DNA from: an uncultured Collinsella sp. | GTDB taxonomy: Bacteria; Actinomycetota; Coriobacteriia; Coriobacteriales; Coriobacteriaceae | Length of the DNA stretch: 19,395 bases | Assembly (NCBI GenBank): GCA_900545835.1 | Contig: URBB01000028.1 | Coordinates: 1 to 19,395 of the forward strand | Direction of reading: 5' to 3' | Part shown: positions 1-6,995 of the stretch, in pieces | Layout: each line of letters opens with the position of its first letter | Numbering within the stretch: position 1 is the stretch's first letter | The notes under the pieces: model-generated | Database searches by the model: none | What the model was told of the DNA's origin: nothing | What the model saw: the letters and a program-made list of their open reading frames with translations, nothing else | Made by a program: the position numbers and the translations under genes

Positions 1-1008
1 CGCGCCGAGTTCGAGAAGATCACCCGCGACCTGCTCGAGCGCTGCAAGCAGCCTGTCACCAACGCCCTGCGCGACGCTAAGCTCAAGCTCTCCGATTTGA
101 CCGAGGTCATCCTCGTCGGCGGCTCCACCCGTATGCCCGCTGTCCAGGAGCTCGTCAAGACCATGACCGGCAAGCAGCCCAACATGTCCGTGAACCCCGA
201 CGAGGTCGTTGCCGACGGTGCTGCCGTCCAGGGCGGCGTGCTCACCGGCGACGTCGAGGGCATCCTGCTGCTCGACGTTACCCCGCTGTCGCTGGGCGTC
301 GAGACCATGGGCGGCATCATGACCAAGATGATCGACCGCAACACCACGATCCCGACCTCCAAGACCGAGGTCTACTCCACCGCTGCCGACAACCAGACCA
401 GCGTCGAGATCAACGTGCTCCAGGGCGAGCGCGAGCTTGCCCGCGACAACAAGTCGCTCGGTAAGTTCCAGCTGACCGGCATCCCGGCTGCCCGCCGCGG
501 CGTGCCGCAGATCGAGGTCACGTTCGACATCGACGCCAACGGCATCGTCAAGGTCTCCGCTAAGGACAAGGGCACCGGCAAGGAGCAGCAGATCACCATT
601 TCCGGCTCCACCGCTCTGTCCGACGACGAAGTCGATCGTATGGTCAAGGACGCCGAGGCTCATGCCGAGGAGGACAAGAAGCAGAAGGAAGAGGTCGAGG
701 TCCGCAACCAGACCGACAGCCTGTGCTACTCCACCGAGCAGACCCTCAACGAGCTGGGCGACAAGGTTTCCGCCGACGTGAAGTCCAAGGCCGAGGCCGC
801 TATCGCCGACGCCAAGAAGGCGCTCGAGGGCTCTGACGTCGAGGCCATCAAGGCCGCCGGCGAGTCCCTGCAGTCCGTGGCCTATGAGCTGGCCCAGGTT
901 GTCTACGCCGACGCTCAGCAGCAGACCGACGGTGCCGCCGGCGCCCAGCCTGCCGACGATGACGTCGTCGACGCCGACTACGAGGTTGTGGACGACGAGG
1001 ACAAGTAA
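1..1008 (+). CDS. dnaK: Chaperone DnaK (Hsp70), 3' part
   Basis: The reading frame is open from the first base and ends in TAA, giving 335 C-terminal residues of an Hsp70 of normally about 635; the 5' part lies outside the window. DnaK is the cytoplasmic ATP-driven chaperone that works with a J protein and GrpE. Visible residues 37-46 (ILVGGSTRMP) are the Hsp70 signature near the end of the ATPase domain. The hydrophobic interdomain linker follows at about 89-93 (LLLDV), leading into TPLSLGVETMGG at the start of the beta-sandwich substrate domain. A charged helical lid comes next, and the acidic tail DADYEVVDDEDK matches the usual DnaK C-terminus. The TTG at 97 is internal, not a start. Only 2 nt separate the stop from grpE, so the two are cotranscribed. 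Confidence 0.97.
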   Translation, partial: RAEFEKITRDLLERCKQPVTNALRDAKLKLSDLTEVILVGGSTRMPAVQELVKTMTGKQPNMSVNPDEVVADGAAVQGGVLTGDVEGILLLDVTPLSLGVETMGGIMTKMIDRNTTIPTSKTEVYSTAADNQTSVEINVLQGERELARDNKSLGKFQLTGIPAARRGVPQIEVTFDIDANGIVKVSAKDKGTGKEQQITISGSTALSDDEVDRMVKDAEAHAEEDKKQKEEVEVRNQTDSLCYSTEQTLNELGDKVSADVKSKAEAAIADAKKALEGSDVEAIKAAGESLQSVAYELAQVVYADAQQQTDGAAGAQPADDDVVDADYEVVDDEDK

Positions 1009-1010
1009 TC

Positions 1011-1853
1011 ATGTCCGCCCGTAAAGCTCGCACGGAGGCGGCCGCCGTTGGTGCCGCCCCCGTTGACTCTGAGGAGAAGGACGTGAAGATTCCCGTAGAG
1101 GCCGCAGACGTTACCGAGGCCAACGAGGCCCCGGCCGCCGAGGCTGCCGAGAACCAAGTAGAGGATTCCAACAAGGAGGCGACGATGACCGAGGACGAGA
1201 TGGTGGAAGCCGCTATCCGCGCCGGTGAGGAAGCCGCCGACAACGACTTTAAGCTCAAGTTCGAGCAGGCTCAGAAAGAGCTTGCCGACGTGCGCAACGA
1301 GCTCGATGCTGCGGCAGAGGCTCAGAAGGCCGCCGAGGACAAGGCAAAGGACGCCACCGAGCGCACCGCCCGTCTGCAGGCCGACTGGGAGAACTTCCGT
1401 CGCCGCACCGCCAATGAGCGTATCGCCGAGCGCGAGCGCGCGACCGAGAAGCTCGTCACCGCGCTGCTGCCGGTGGTCGACGATATCGAGCGTGCGATCG
1501 ACCATGCCCGCAGCCAGGAGCTTGCCGACGACTTTAAGCAGTTCGTCGACGGTGTCGACGCGGTGCATGCCAAGCTGCTCGATGTGTTTGCGCACGAGGG
1601 CGTTGAGCCCATCGACCCCAAGGGCGAGGCGTTCGATCCGCTCGAGCACCAAGCCGTGGGTCGCGTCGAGGACGCGTCGCAGTACGATGAGACCGTCAAC
1701 GACGTGTACCAGAAGGGCTACCGCATGGCGGATCGCATCCTGCGTTCCGCGATGGTGACGGTGACCTACGGCGGCGAGAAACGCCCCGCACCGGAGCCCG
1801 AAGCGGCGCCCGAGGATGCTGCGGCCGATACGGCCGAGAGCACCGAGGAGTAA
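1011..1853 (+). CDS. grpE: Nucleotide exchange factor GrpE
   Basis: GrpE drives ADP release from DnaK. The ATG at 1011 gives 280 aa, long for GrpE (about 200 usual). The extra length is an Ala/Glu-rich acidic N-terminus (residues 1-85) with no fold signature. From about residue 85 comes the long coiled-coil region (KFEQAQKELADVRNELDAAA), then the conserved ADWENFRRRTANER segment, VTALLPVVDDIERAI, and the C-terminal beta domain with EGVEPIDPKGEAFDPLEHQAV. Two other in-frame starts have better ribosome binding sites: GTG at 1083 after GAGGAGAAGG, and ATG at 1185 five bases after AAGGAGG, which would give a normal-sized 222-aa protein. The first ATG is kept because it is coupled to the dnaK stop, but the true start is open. 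A terminator follows directly. Confidence 0.95.
   Translation: MSARKARTEAAAVGAAPVDSEEKDVKIPVEAADVTEANEAPAAEAAENQVEDSNKEATMTEDEMVEAAIRAGEEAADNDFKLKFEQAQKELADVRNELDAAAEAQKAAEDKAKDATERTARLQADWENFRRRTANERIAERERATEKLVTALLPVVDDIERAIDHARSQELADDFKQFVDGVDAVHAKLLDVFAHEGVEPIDPKGEAFDPLEHQAVGRVEDASQYDETVNDVYQKGYRMADRILRSAMVTVTYGGEKRPAPEPEAAPEDAAADTAESTEE
1173..1187 (+). promoter_or_regulatory. Strong internal ribosome binding site and ATG within grpE
   Basis: AAGGAGG at 1173-1179 is a near-complete Shine-Dalgarno, 5 nt before an in-frame ATG (1185-1187). It is stronger than the site before the annotated ATG at 1011, where only GAGGA is seen 9 nt upstream. Initiation here would yield a 222-aa GrpE retaining all conserved parts. 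It may be the real start or a second one. Confidence 0.5.
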
Positions 1854-1860
1854 TTGAGAA

Positions 1861-1890
1861 GGGCCCCGGGGCAACACCCGGGGCCCTTTC
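1861..1890 (+). terminator. Rho-independent terminator after grpE
   Basis: GGGCCCCGGG (1861-1870) and CCCGGGGCCC (1877-1886) form a perfect 10-bp stem around a 6-nt loop, followed by TTTC. The flanking AA/TT adds to the stem. It begins 7 nt after the grpE stop and would attenuate read-through from dnaK-grpE into the J-protein gene. The short T run suggests termination may be incomplete. Confidence 0.8.
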
Positions 1891-1917
1891 TGGCCTAGTG
1901 CCATATGAAAGCATGAG

Positions 1918-1938
1918 CCGCCGCCCGCTGGGCGGCGG
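1918..1938 (+). promoter_or_regulatory. GC-rich leader hairpin upstream of dnaJ
   Basis: CCGCCGCCC (1918-1926) and GGGCGGCGG (1930-1938) form a perfect 9-bp stem with a 3-nt loop, ending 22 nt before the dnaJ ATG and just upstream of its Shine-Dalgarno. No T run follows, so it is not a terminator. A very similar hairpin sits at the same place before clpB (9301-9318), which points to a shared leader element of heat-shock mRNAs; its function is inferred only. Confidence 0.55.
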
Positions 1939-1960
1939 ATGAAACAGGAGAGGAGCTACG

Positions 1961-2926
1961 ATGGCTGCAGGCAAAACCTTCTATGACATCCTGGGCGTAT
2001 CCAAGAGCGCCTCCGACAAAGAGATCAAGAGCGCGTTTCGCAAGCTCGCGCAAAAATATCACCCCGATGCCGGCGGCGACGAGGCCAAGTTCAAGGAGAT
2101 CAGCGAGGCCTACGAGACGCTTTCGGACGAGAAGAAGCGCAAAGAGTACGACCAGATGCTCATGTTTGGCGGCATGCCGGGCGCGGGCGGCGCGTATGGC
2201 GGCGGCTACGGTGCCGGCGCGGGTGCCAGCGGCTGGGGCGACATCTTCGACAGCATCTTTAGCGGCAACGGCGCCTGGGGCAGCGATTGGGGCTCGGGCT
2301 TTGCCGGGGCTGCGGGCGCTGCCGGTGCCGGCGCGGGTCGCAGCCGTGCTCGCAAGGGCGGCGACCTGTCGCTGACCGTCGATGTGACGGCCGAGGACGC
2401 GTTTCGCGGCGTGACGCACAAGGTCACCTATCGCATTCCCTCGACAGGCGAGCAGCAGACCATTACGGTCTCGGTGCCCGCGGGCGCGGTCGACGGCGGC
2501 AAGCTACGCTACAAGCGTCGCGGCGAGTATGGCGTTGCCGGCGGCGAGCGCGGCGACCTGGTCGTGACCACGCATGTGGAGGAGCACCCGCTGTTTAAGC
2601 GCAAGGGTGCCGATGTGACCATGGAGGTGCCGATCTCGGTCTACGAGGCGGCGCTTGGCTGCACGGTTGATGTGCCCACGCCCGGCGGCGCGACGGTTCG
2701 TCTGAAGGTGCCCGCTGGCACCCAGACGGGCAAGAAGTTCCGCTTTAAGGAGATGGGCGCGCCCGACGTTAAGCACCGTGGCCGCACAGGCGCGCTGCTC
2801 GTCGAAATCAAGGTACAGGTCCCCACGAACCTGTCCGATGACGAGCGCGATGCTATGACCAAGCTGCGCGAGGCCGACACGCGCGATTATCGCGAGAAGG
2901 TCAACCGTTACAAGGCGACGTACTAG
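1961..2926 (+). CDS. dnaJ: DnaJ-family co-chaperone without zinc finger (class B, CbpA-like)
   Basis: J-domain protein of 321 aa that stimulates DnaK ATPase and delivers substrates. Residues 5-70 are the J domain with the essential HPD at 34-36 (KYHPDAGG). A Gly/Ala/Ser-rich linker spans about 70-127. From about 133 (GDLSLTVDVTAEDAFRG) run the two beta-barrel substrate-binding domains (PAGAVDGGKLRYKRRGEYG; HPLFKRKGADV; TPGGATVRLKVPAGTQTGKKFRFKEMG). The four CxxCxGxG zinc repeats of canonical DnaJ are absent; the only cysteine is in AALGCTVDVPTPGG. It therefore belongs with class B proteins such as CbpA although it occupies the dnaJ position. The ATG at 1961 follows AGGAGAGGAG. It sits between the grpE terminator and hspR and may have its own promoter. 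Confidence 0.93.
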   Translation: MAAGKTFYDILGVSKSASDKEIKSAFRKLAQKYHPDAGGDEAKFKEISEAYETLSDEKKRKEYDQMLMFGGMPGAGGAYGGGYGAGAGASGWGDIFDSIFSGNGAWGSDWGSGFAGAAGAAGAGAGRSRARKGGDLSLTVDVTAEDAFRGVTHKVTYRIPSTGEQQTITVSVPAGAVDGGKLRYKRRGEYGVAGGERGDLVVTTHVEEHPLFKRKGADVTMEVPISVYEAALGCTVDVPTPGGATVRLKVPAGTQTGKKFRFKEMGAPDVKHRGRTGALLVEIKVQVPTNLSDDERDAMTKLREADTRDYREKVNRYKATY

Positions 2927-2998
2927 GGCGGTCGTGGCGCACACCCGCGCCCGCGGGCTTATGATGGACGATAACGAGACGGAAAGGGGTCAGGTAGC

Positions 2999-3415
2999 AT
3001 GGCCGAGGACAATAGGAATAAACCGCTGTACATGATCAGCGTGGCGGCCGAGTTGACCGGCATGCATCCGCAGACTCTGCGCGTCTACGAGTCCAAGGGC
3101 CTGGTGAACCCCCAGCGCTCGGGCGGCAACACGCGTCTGTATTCGCGTGCCGATATCGAGCGCCTGGAGCTCATCAACCAGCTGACCGACGAGGGCATCA
3201 ACCTTGCCGGCGTGGTGCGCATCCTCGATATGAAGGAGCGTGCCGAGGAGCGCGAGCGCGAGAACGAAAAGCTCCGCGCCCGCGTGCGCCAGCTCGAGGA
3301 CGAGCTGCACGAGTACAAGATGCAGAAGAAGATCACCGCCCTGGCCCCGCGCGACGGCTCGGTTAACCCCGAACAGGTCATGCGCAAGCTTTTGGGCGCG
3401 GGAACCGATCTTTAG
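2999..3415 (+). CDS. hspR: Heat-shock repressor HspR (MerR family)
   Basis: 138-aa MerR-type regulator. Residues about 10-80 hold the winged helix-turn-helix: YMISVAAELTGMHPQTLRVYESKGLVNPQRSGGNTRLYS, including the RVYESKGL and GGNTRLYS motifs typical of HspR. The helical region ERLELINQLTDEGINLAGVVRIL follows, then a coiled coil rich in Arg/Glu (about 80-107) and a short tail. In actinobacteria HspR sits last in the dnaK operon and represses dnaK and clpB by binding HAIR inverted repeats, with DnaK as co-repressor. That role is family knowledge; the dnaK promoter is outside this window. It lies 72 bp after dnaJ, and AAAGGGG with a rather long spacer precedes the ATG. Confidence 0.93.
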   Translation: MAEDNRNKPLYMISVAAELTGMHPQTLRVYESKGLVNPQRSGGNTRLYSRADIERLELINQLTDEGINLAGVVRILDMKERAEERERENEKLRARVRQLEDELHEYKMQKKITALAPRDGSVNPEQVMRKLLGAGTDL

Positions 3416-3452
3416 TTACGGCGGCTCTACGACGCAAATCCTAACAATATGA

Positions 3453-3512
3453 GAGTGGATAATCTCCCACTTTTGGTCCGCTTGAGGGCTAGAAACGGGA
3501 GGTTATCCACTC
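3453..3512. repeat. 16-bp intergenic inverted repeat after hspR
   Basis: GAGTGGATAATCTCCC (3453-3468) pairs with GGGAGGTTATCCACTC (3497-3512) as a 16-bp stem with one G-U, around a 28-nt loop. Each arm is followed by a similar T-rich stretch (ACTTTTGG after the left arm, CATTTTTGG after the right), so the right side may also act as a weak terminator for hspR. The arms look like a dispersed palindromic element rather than a simple terminator. Confidence 0.6.
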
Positions 3513-3524
3513 CCATTTTTGGCT

Positions 3525-3571
3525 GGCACTTGGGGACGTTCCTTCTGTGCCGGCACTTTGGAACACTCCTT
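3525..3571. repeat. Degenerate tandem repeat, REP-like
   Basis: GGCACTTGGGGACGTTCCTT (3525-3544) is repeated as GGCACTTTGGAACACTCCTT (3552-3571), 15 of 20 bases identical, with a 27-nt period. CTGGCAC and GTGCCGG around the first copy can also pair. The GGGGAC core resembles REP-type palindromes mobilised by RAYT transposases; that link is from memory, and no transposase gene is present here. Confidence 0.45.
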
Positions 3572-3707
3572 GCGCCAATATCGCCCTGTGCTTTACTGAG
3601 ATAAAGTGAACGCCGAGATTCGTAACCCGCTGGCAACCGTTCTATGGCACGATATTGAACGAATGTATGCTATGCGCCCAAATCTTTTGGGCAGAGTGGG
3701 AGACAGT

Positions 3708-6008
3708 ATGGTCAAGCTGTACGAGGACGGCATCTACCTGCGTAACGGCAGCGAGGTTGTGCCTGAGGCCGAGGCCGCTGAGCGCGGCATTACGCAGACA
3801 CCCGAGGATGCCAAGCGCGGCACCATCGCGTATTCGATCCTTCAGGCACACAATACGTCCGGCGACCCCGAGGCGCTCAAGATTCGCTTCGACGCCATGG
3901 CGAGCCACGACATCACCTTTGTCGGCATTATCCAGACGGCGCGTGCCTCGGGCATGGAGCAGTTCCCGCTGCCCTACGTGCTCACCAACTGTCATAACTC
4001 GTTGTGCGCCGTGGGCGGCACCATCAACGAGGATGACCATGTCTTCGGTCTCTCGGCGGCCAAAAAGTACGGCGGCATCTTCGTGCCCCCGCACATCGCG
4101 GTCATCCACTCCTTTATGCGCGAAAATTTTGCCGGCTGCGGCAAGATGATCCTGGGTTCCGACTCGCACACCCGCTACGGTGCCCTGGGCACCATGGCCG
4201 TGGGTGAGGGCGGCGGCGAGCTGGCCAAGCAGCTGCTGCGCGATACCTACGACGTCGCCTATCCCGGCGTCGTTGCCATCTACCTCACGGGAGCCCCGCG
4301 CCCCGGCGTGGGCCCGCACGACGTGGCGCTTGCCATCATCCGCGCCGTCTTTGCCAAGGGCTACGTCAAGAACAAGGTCATGGAGTTCGTGGGCCCCGGC
4401 ATCGCGAGCATGACGACCGACTACCGTAATGGCGTCGATGTCATGACCACCGAGACCACCTGCCTCTCTTCCATCTGGGCGACTGACGAGGACACACACG
4501 CGTTCCTCACCATGCACGGCCGCGGTGACGACTACCGCGAGCTCAAGCCTGCCGATGTCGCCTATTACGACGGCTGCGTAGAGGTCGACCTGTCGAGCAT
4601 CAAGCCCATGATCGCGCTGCCGTTCCATCCTTCCAACGGCTTTGAGATCGACGAGCTCAACGAGAACCTCGAGGACATCCTGCACGAGGTCGAGCTCGAG
4701 GCCGCCAAGATCGGCGAGGGCAAGACGCACTTTAGCCTGCTCGACAAGATCGTCGACGGCAAGCTGCACGTGCAGCAGGGTGTTATCGCCGGCTGCTCGG
4801 GCGGCAACTACGACTCCGTGGTCCAGGCTGCCCGCGTGCTCAAGGGCGCCAACACCGGCTGCGGCGAGTTCTCGCTGTCGGTCTATCCCACGAGCCAGCC
4901 CGTGGCGCTCGAGCTTACACGCCGCGGCTATATCTACGACCTTATGGAGGCTGGCGCGATTGTGCGCACGGCGTTCTGCGGCCCGTGCTTTGGTGCCGGC
5001 GACACGCCTGCCAACAACGGCCTTTCGATCCGCCACACCACGCGCAACTTCCCCAACCGCGAGGGTTCCAAGCCGGGCAATGGCCAGCTGAGTGCCGTGG
5101 CCCTGATGGACGCCCGCTCCATTGCGGCGACGGCTGCCAACGGCGGCGTCCTGACGCCGGCGACCGATCTGCCCGAGGAGACTTGGGACGAGGCCTGCGA
5201 GTACACCTTCGACGACGCTCCCTACAAGAAGCGCGTGTACTGGGGCTTTGGCAAGGCGGAGCCTGCCGACGAGCTGGTCGAAGGCCCCAACATCAAGCCG
5301 TGGCCCGCGATGGAGCCCCTCGGCGACGACATCCTGCTCAAGGTGTGCTCCAAGATTATGGACCCGGTCACCACGACCGACGAGCTCATTCCTTCGGGCG
5401 AGACGAGTTCCTTCCGCTCCAACCCGCTGGGCCTGGCCGAGTTTACGCTGAGCCGTCGCGATCCGGCCTACGTGGGCCGCTCCAAGGAGGTCGACGCCGT
5501 GGAGAAGCGCCGCGTGGCCGGAGAGGCCGCGGGCGACCTGGCGGCGCTCGATGCCGAGCTTGCCGGTGTGTTCGAGGCGCTGGCTGGTGCGGGTGTCGCG
5601 TCCGATGCCAAGGCGACTGAGTACGGCTCCATGCTCTATGCCAAGAAGCCGGGCGACGGTTCTGCCCGCGAGCAGGCTGCGAGCTGCCAGCGCGTAATTG
5701 GCGGCCTGGCCAACATCGTCCACGAATACGCCACCAAGCGCTATCGCTCCAACGTGATGAACTGGGGCATGGTGCCCTTTCAGATGGAGGCCGAGCCCAA
5801 CTTTGAGGTGGGCGACTACGTCTTTGTGCCGGGTATCCGCGCCGCGCTCGACGGCGACCTAAAGGACATCGCCGCCTACGTGGTGCGTGCCGACGGTGCG
5901 GTCGAGCAGATTGAGCTCTACATTGCCGATATGACGGCAGAGGAGCGTGCCATCGTCAAGGCCGGCTGCCTGATCAACTACAACAAGTTCAAGGCCGCTG
6001 CCGAGTAA
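3708..6008 (+). CDS. Aconitase-superfamily hydratase (YbhJ-like)
   Basis: 766-aa [4Fe-4S] hydro-lyase of the aconitase superfamily. The ATG at 3708 is chosen because GGGAG lies 5 nt upstream and the product then begins at the conserved MVKLYEDGIYLRNG; a longer frame from GTG 3606 lacks a ribosome binding site. Visible motifs are HNTSGD, SDSHTRYGALGTMAVGEGG (substrate and cluster loop), Cys363 in AGCSGGNYD, Cys424 and Cys427 in FCGPCFGAGDTP (the three cluster ligands, spaced as in mitochondrial aconitase), and NREGSKPGNGQLSAVALMDA. The C-terminal swivel domain follows the linker around residues 580-650. Overall pattern and length are closest to E. coli YbhJ-type putative hydratases rather than AcnA/AcnB. 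Citrate/aconitate is the obvious substrate but is not proven. It is flanked by palindromes and appears monocistronic. Confidence 0.85.
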   Translation: MVKLYEDGIYLRNGSEVVPEAEAAERGITQTPEDAKRGTIAYSILQAHNTSGDPEALKIRFDAMASHDITFVGIIQTARASGMEQFPLPYVLTNCHNSLCAVGGTINEDDHVFGLSAAKKYGGIFVPPHIAVIHSFMRENFAGCGKMILGSDSHTRYGALGTMAVGEGGGELAKQLLRDTYDVAYPGVVAIYLTGAPRPGVGPHDVALAIIRAVFAKGYVKNKVMEFVGPGIASMTTDYRNGVDVMTTETTCLSSIWATDEDTHAFLTMHGRGDDYRELKPADVAYYDGCVEVDLSSIKPMIALPFHPSNGFEIDELNENLEDILHEVELEAAKIGEGKTHFSLLDKIVDGKLHVQQGVIAGCSGGNYDSVVQAARVLKGANTGCGEFSLSVYPTSQPVALELTRRGYIYDLMEAGAIVRTAFCGPCFGAGDTPANNGLSIRHTTRNFPNREGSKPGNGQLSAVALMDARSIAATAANGGVLTPATDLPEETWDEACEYTFDDAPYKKRVYWGFGKAEPADELVEGPNIKPWPAMEPLGDDILLKVCSKIMDPVTTTDELIPSGETSSFRSNPLGLAEFTLSRRDPAYVGRSKEVDAVEKRRVAGEAAGDLAALDAELAGVFEALAGAGVASDAKATEYGSMLYAKKPGDGSAREQAASCQRVIGGLANIVHEYATKRYRSNVMNWGMVPFQMEAEPNFEVGDYVFVPGIRAALDGDLKDIAAYVVRADGAVEQIELYIADMTAEERAIVKAGCLINYNKFKAAAE

Positions 6009-6023
6009 CGCACATACTTGTCC

Positions 6024-6095
6024 GCCCCGGTTATACCTTTCCCTGCCGCTCACGCGCTTCGCGAGGGTCGCGTCAGAGAAAGGTATAACCGGGGC
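6024..6095. repeat. 18-bp perfect inverted repeat downstream of hydratase
   Basis: GCCCCGGTTATACCTTTC (6024-6041) and its exact reverse complement (6078-6095) enclose a 36-nt loop that itself holds short CG-rich pairings (CTG/CAG, GCGC/GCG). It starts 15 nt after the hydratase stop. No T run follows either arm, so it is not a classical terminator, although such a stem could stop transcription or protect mRNA ends. It may be a miniature mobile or REP-like palindrome. Confidence 0.65.
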
Positions 6096-6195
6096 TACTT
6101 GTTAAGTGCTGCTCGTTGGGTCTTGAGGGCGCTAAAATCGAGGTTGCAACTCTCCTCTATGGGGGAGTGCGCCTTTGTTCATATGCTATCTAGAA

Positions 6196-6224
6196 TTGAC
6201 AGTATGAAGTTGGCGCTTTAAAGT
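6196..6224 (+). promoter_or_regulatory. Sigma-70-type promoter for the 6258 gene
   Basis: A consensus -35 TTGACA (6196-6201), a 17-nt spacer and TAAAGT (6219-6224, 4 of 6 matches) lie 33 nt upstream of the ATG. Predicted transcription start is near 6231, giving a leader of about 27 nt. Confidence 0.6.
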
Positions 6225-6257
6225 GAGCTCAAAACACTCTCGTTTGTGGAGTTGAAG

Positions 6258-6947
6258 ATGAAGCGTTGCACTTCTGTTTTGTTGCTGTTGGTGGCTTGCG
6301 TCGTCGCTGCTGCGGGCGTGGTCCTATTTGGCTCGCTTATCTTCTATGGGCCGAGTGGGGTTGAGCAGACGGTTGAGATGGCGTCCCTTGTTGCATCGAT
6401 GCCCGGGCAAATGATTTCGGACGTTACAAAGCCCGATGAGATAACGCTCGATATCGAGGAAACGCCGGGCATTCTAAGCATAAGCAACTACCCCATGATT
6501 GAACTTGGCTCGTCTCGCTATACCAAGGACGAGAAGTTGTCCCGACAGGCGCTGGACTTGCTAAACGGGCGTTCGTTCAAACGCTGGGACGGTTGGGATG
6601 CCTATGAGCGCCGACGTGGTTCTGTGAACGGTGGCTACTATACAACGCTGAAGTTGTATTCATCTGATGGCAAACTGATGCGCACCGTTAACTACAATCC
6701 GGAATACGCAAAAGCCGGAGGTGGGGACGGCGTCTATATCCAAGATGGCGGCGTGACCTACATTCTTGAAGGCGACCAGCAGCAGGTGATCGATTTTTTG
6801 GATCGTTGCGTGATGGACGCGTACGACCAGACCTGCCTGCCCGACCCGCAGACTGCACGCGATGGTGGGTCTGCTCGTACATGGCTATTCGAGGATGAGA
6901 TGCCCTGGACCGCCGAATCGGGAAGCACGGGCTCGGCAAAAGAGTAG
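6258..6947 (+). CDS. N-terminally anchored protein of unknown function, paralogue 1
   Basis: 229 aa from the ATG at 6258, chosen because GGAG lies 6 nt upstream; a GTG at 6246 is four codons earlier. The N-terminus has Lys-Arg followed by hydrophobic residues about 5-32 (LLLLVACVVAAAGVVLFGSLIF), fitting a signal anchor with the rest outside the membrane. LVAC resembles a lipobox, but hydrophobicity continues well beyond it and the paralogue lacks the Cys. I recognise no family. Conserved with the gene at 8226 are EITLDIEE, ISNYPMIELGSSRYT, LLNGRSFKRW, GVYIQDGGVTYILEGDQQ and a nearly identical last 40 residues beginning QTCLPDPQ. The body is roughly 45% identical by eye, but the final 120 nt of coding sequence are almost the same, which indicates recombination. 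A hairpin terminator follows directly. GC is lower than in the chaperone genes. Confidence 0.85.
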   Translation: MKRCTSVLLLLVACVVAAAGVVLFGSLIFYGPSGVEQTVEMASLVASMPGQMISDVTKPDEITLDIEETPGILSISNYPMIELGSSRYTKDEKLSRQALDLLNGRSFKRWDGWDAYERRRGSVNGGYYTTLKLYSSDGKLMRTVNYNPEYAKAGGGDGVYIQDGGVTYILEGDQQQVIDFLDRCVMDAYDQTCLPDPQTARDGGSARTWLFEDEMPWTAESGSTGSAKE

Positions 6948-6955
6948 AGAACGCG

Positions 6956-6988
6956 ACCACCACAAAGGTGCCCCTTTGCGGTGGTTTT
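6956..6988 (+). terminator. Hairpin terminator of paralogue 1 (CACCACAAAGG palindrome)
   Basis: ACCACCACAAAGG (6956-6968) pairs with CCTTTGCGGTGGT (6973-6985), 13 bp with one mismatch and a TGCC loop, followed by TTTC. It lies 8 nt after the stop codon. It belongs to a palindrome family with four copies in the window. Confidence 0.65.
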
Positions 6989-6995
6989 CAGTCTG

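Noticed and set aside
97..1008. TTG at 97 as a gene start
   Set aside because: The dnaK frame is open from base 1 with conserved DnaK residues before it.
3427..3636. 69-aa - strand open frame after hspR
   Set aside because: It reads through the intergenic inverted and tandem repeats and has no start signal.
6258..6350. Lipoprotein signal (LVAC) in the 6258 protein
   Set aside because: The hydrophobic stretch continues about 15 residues past the Cys and the paralogue has no Cys there, so a transmembrane anchor fits better.
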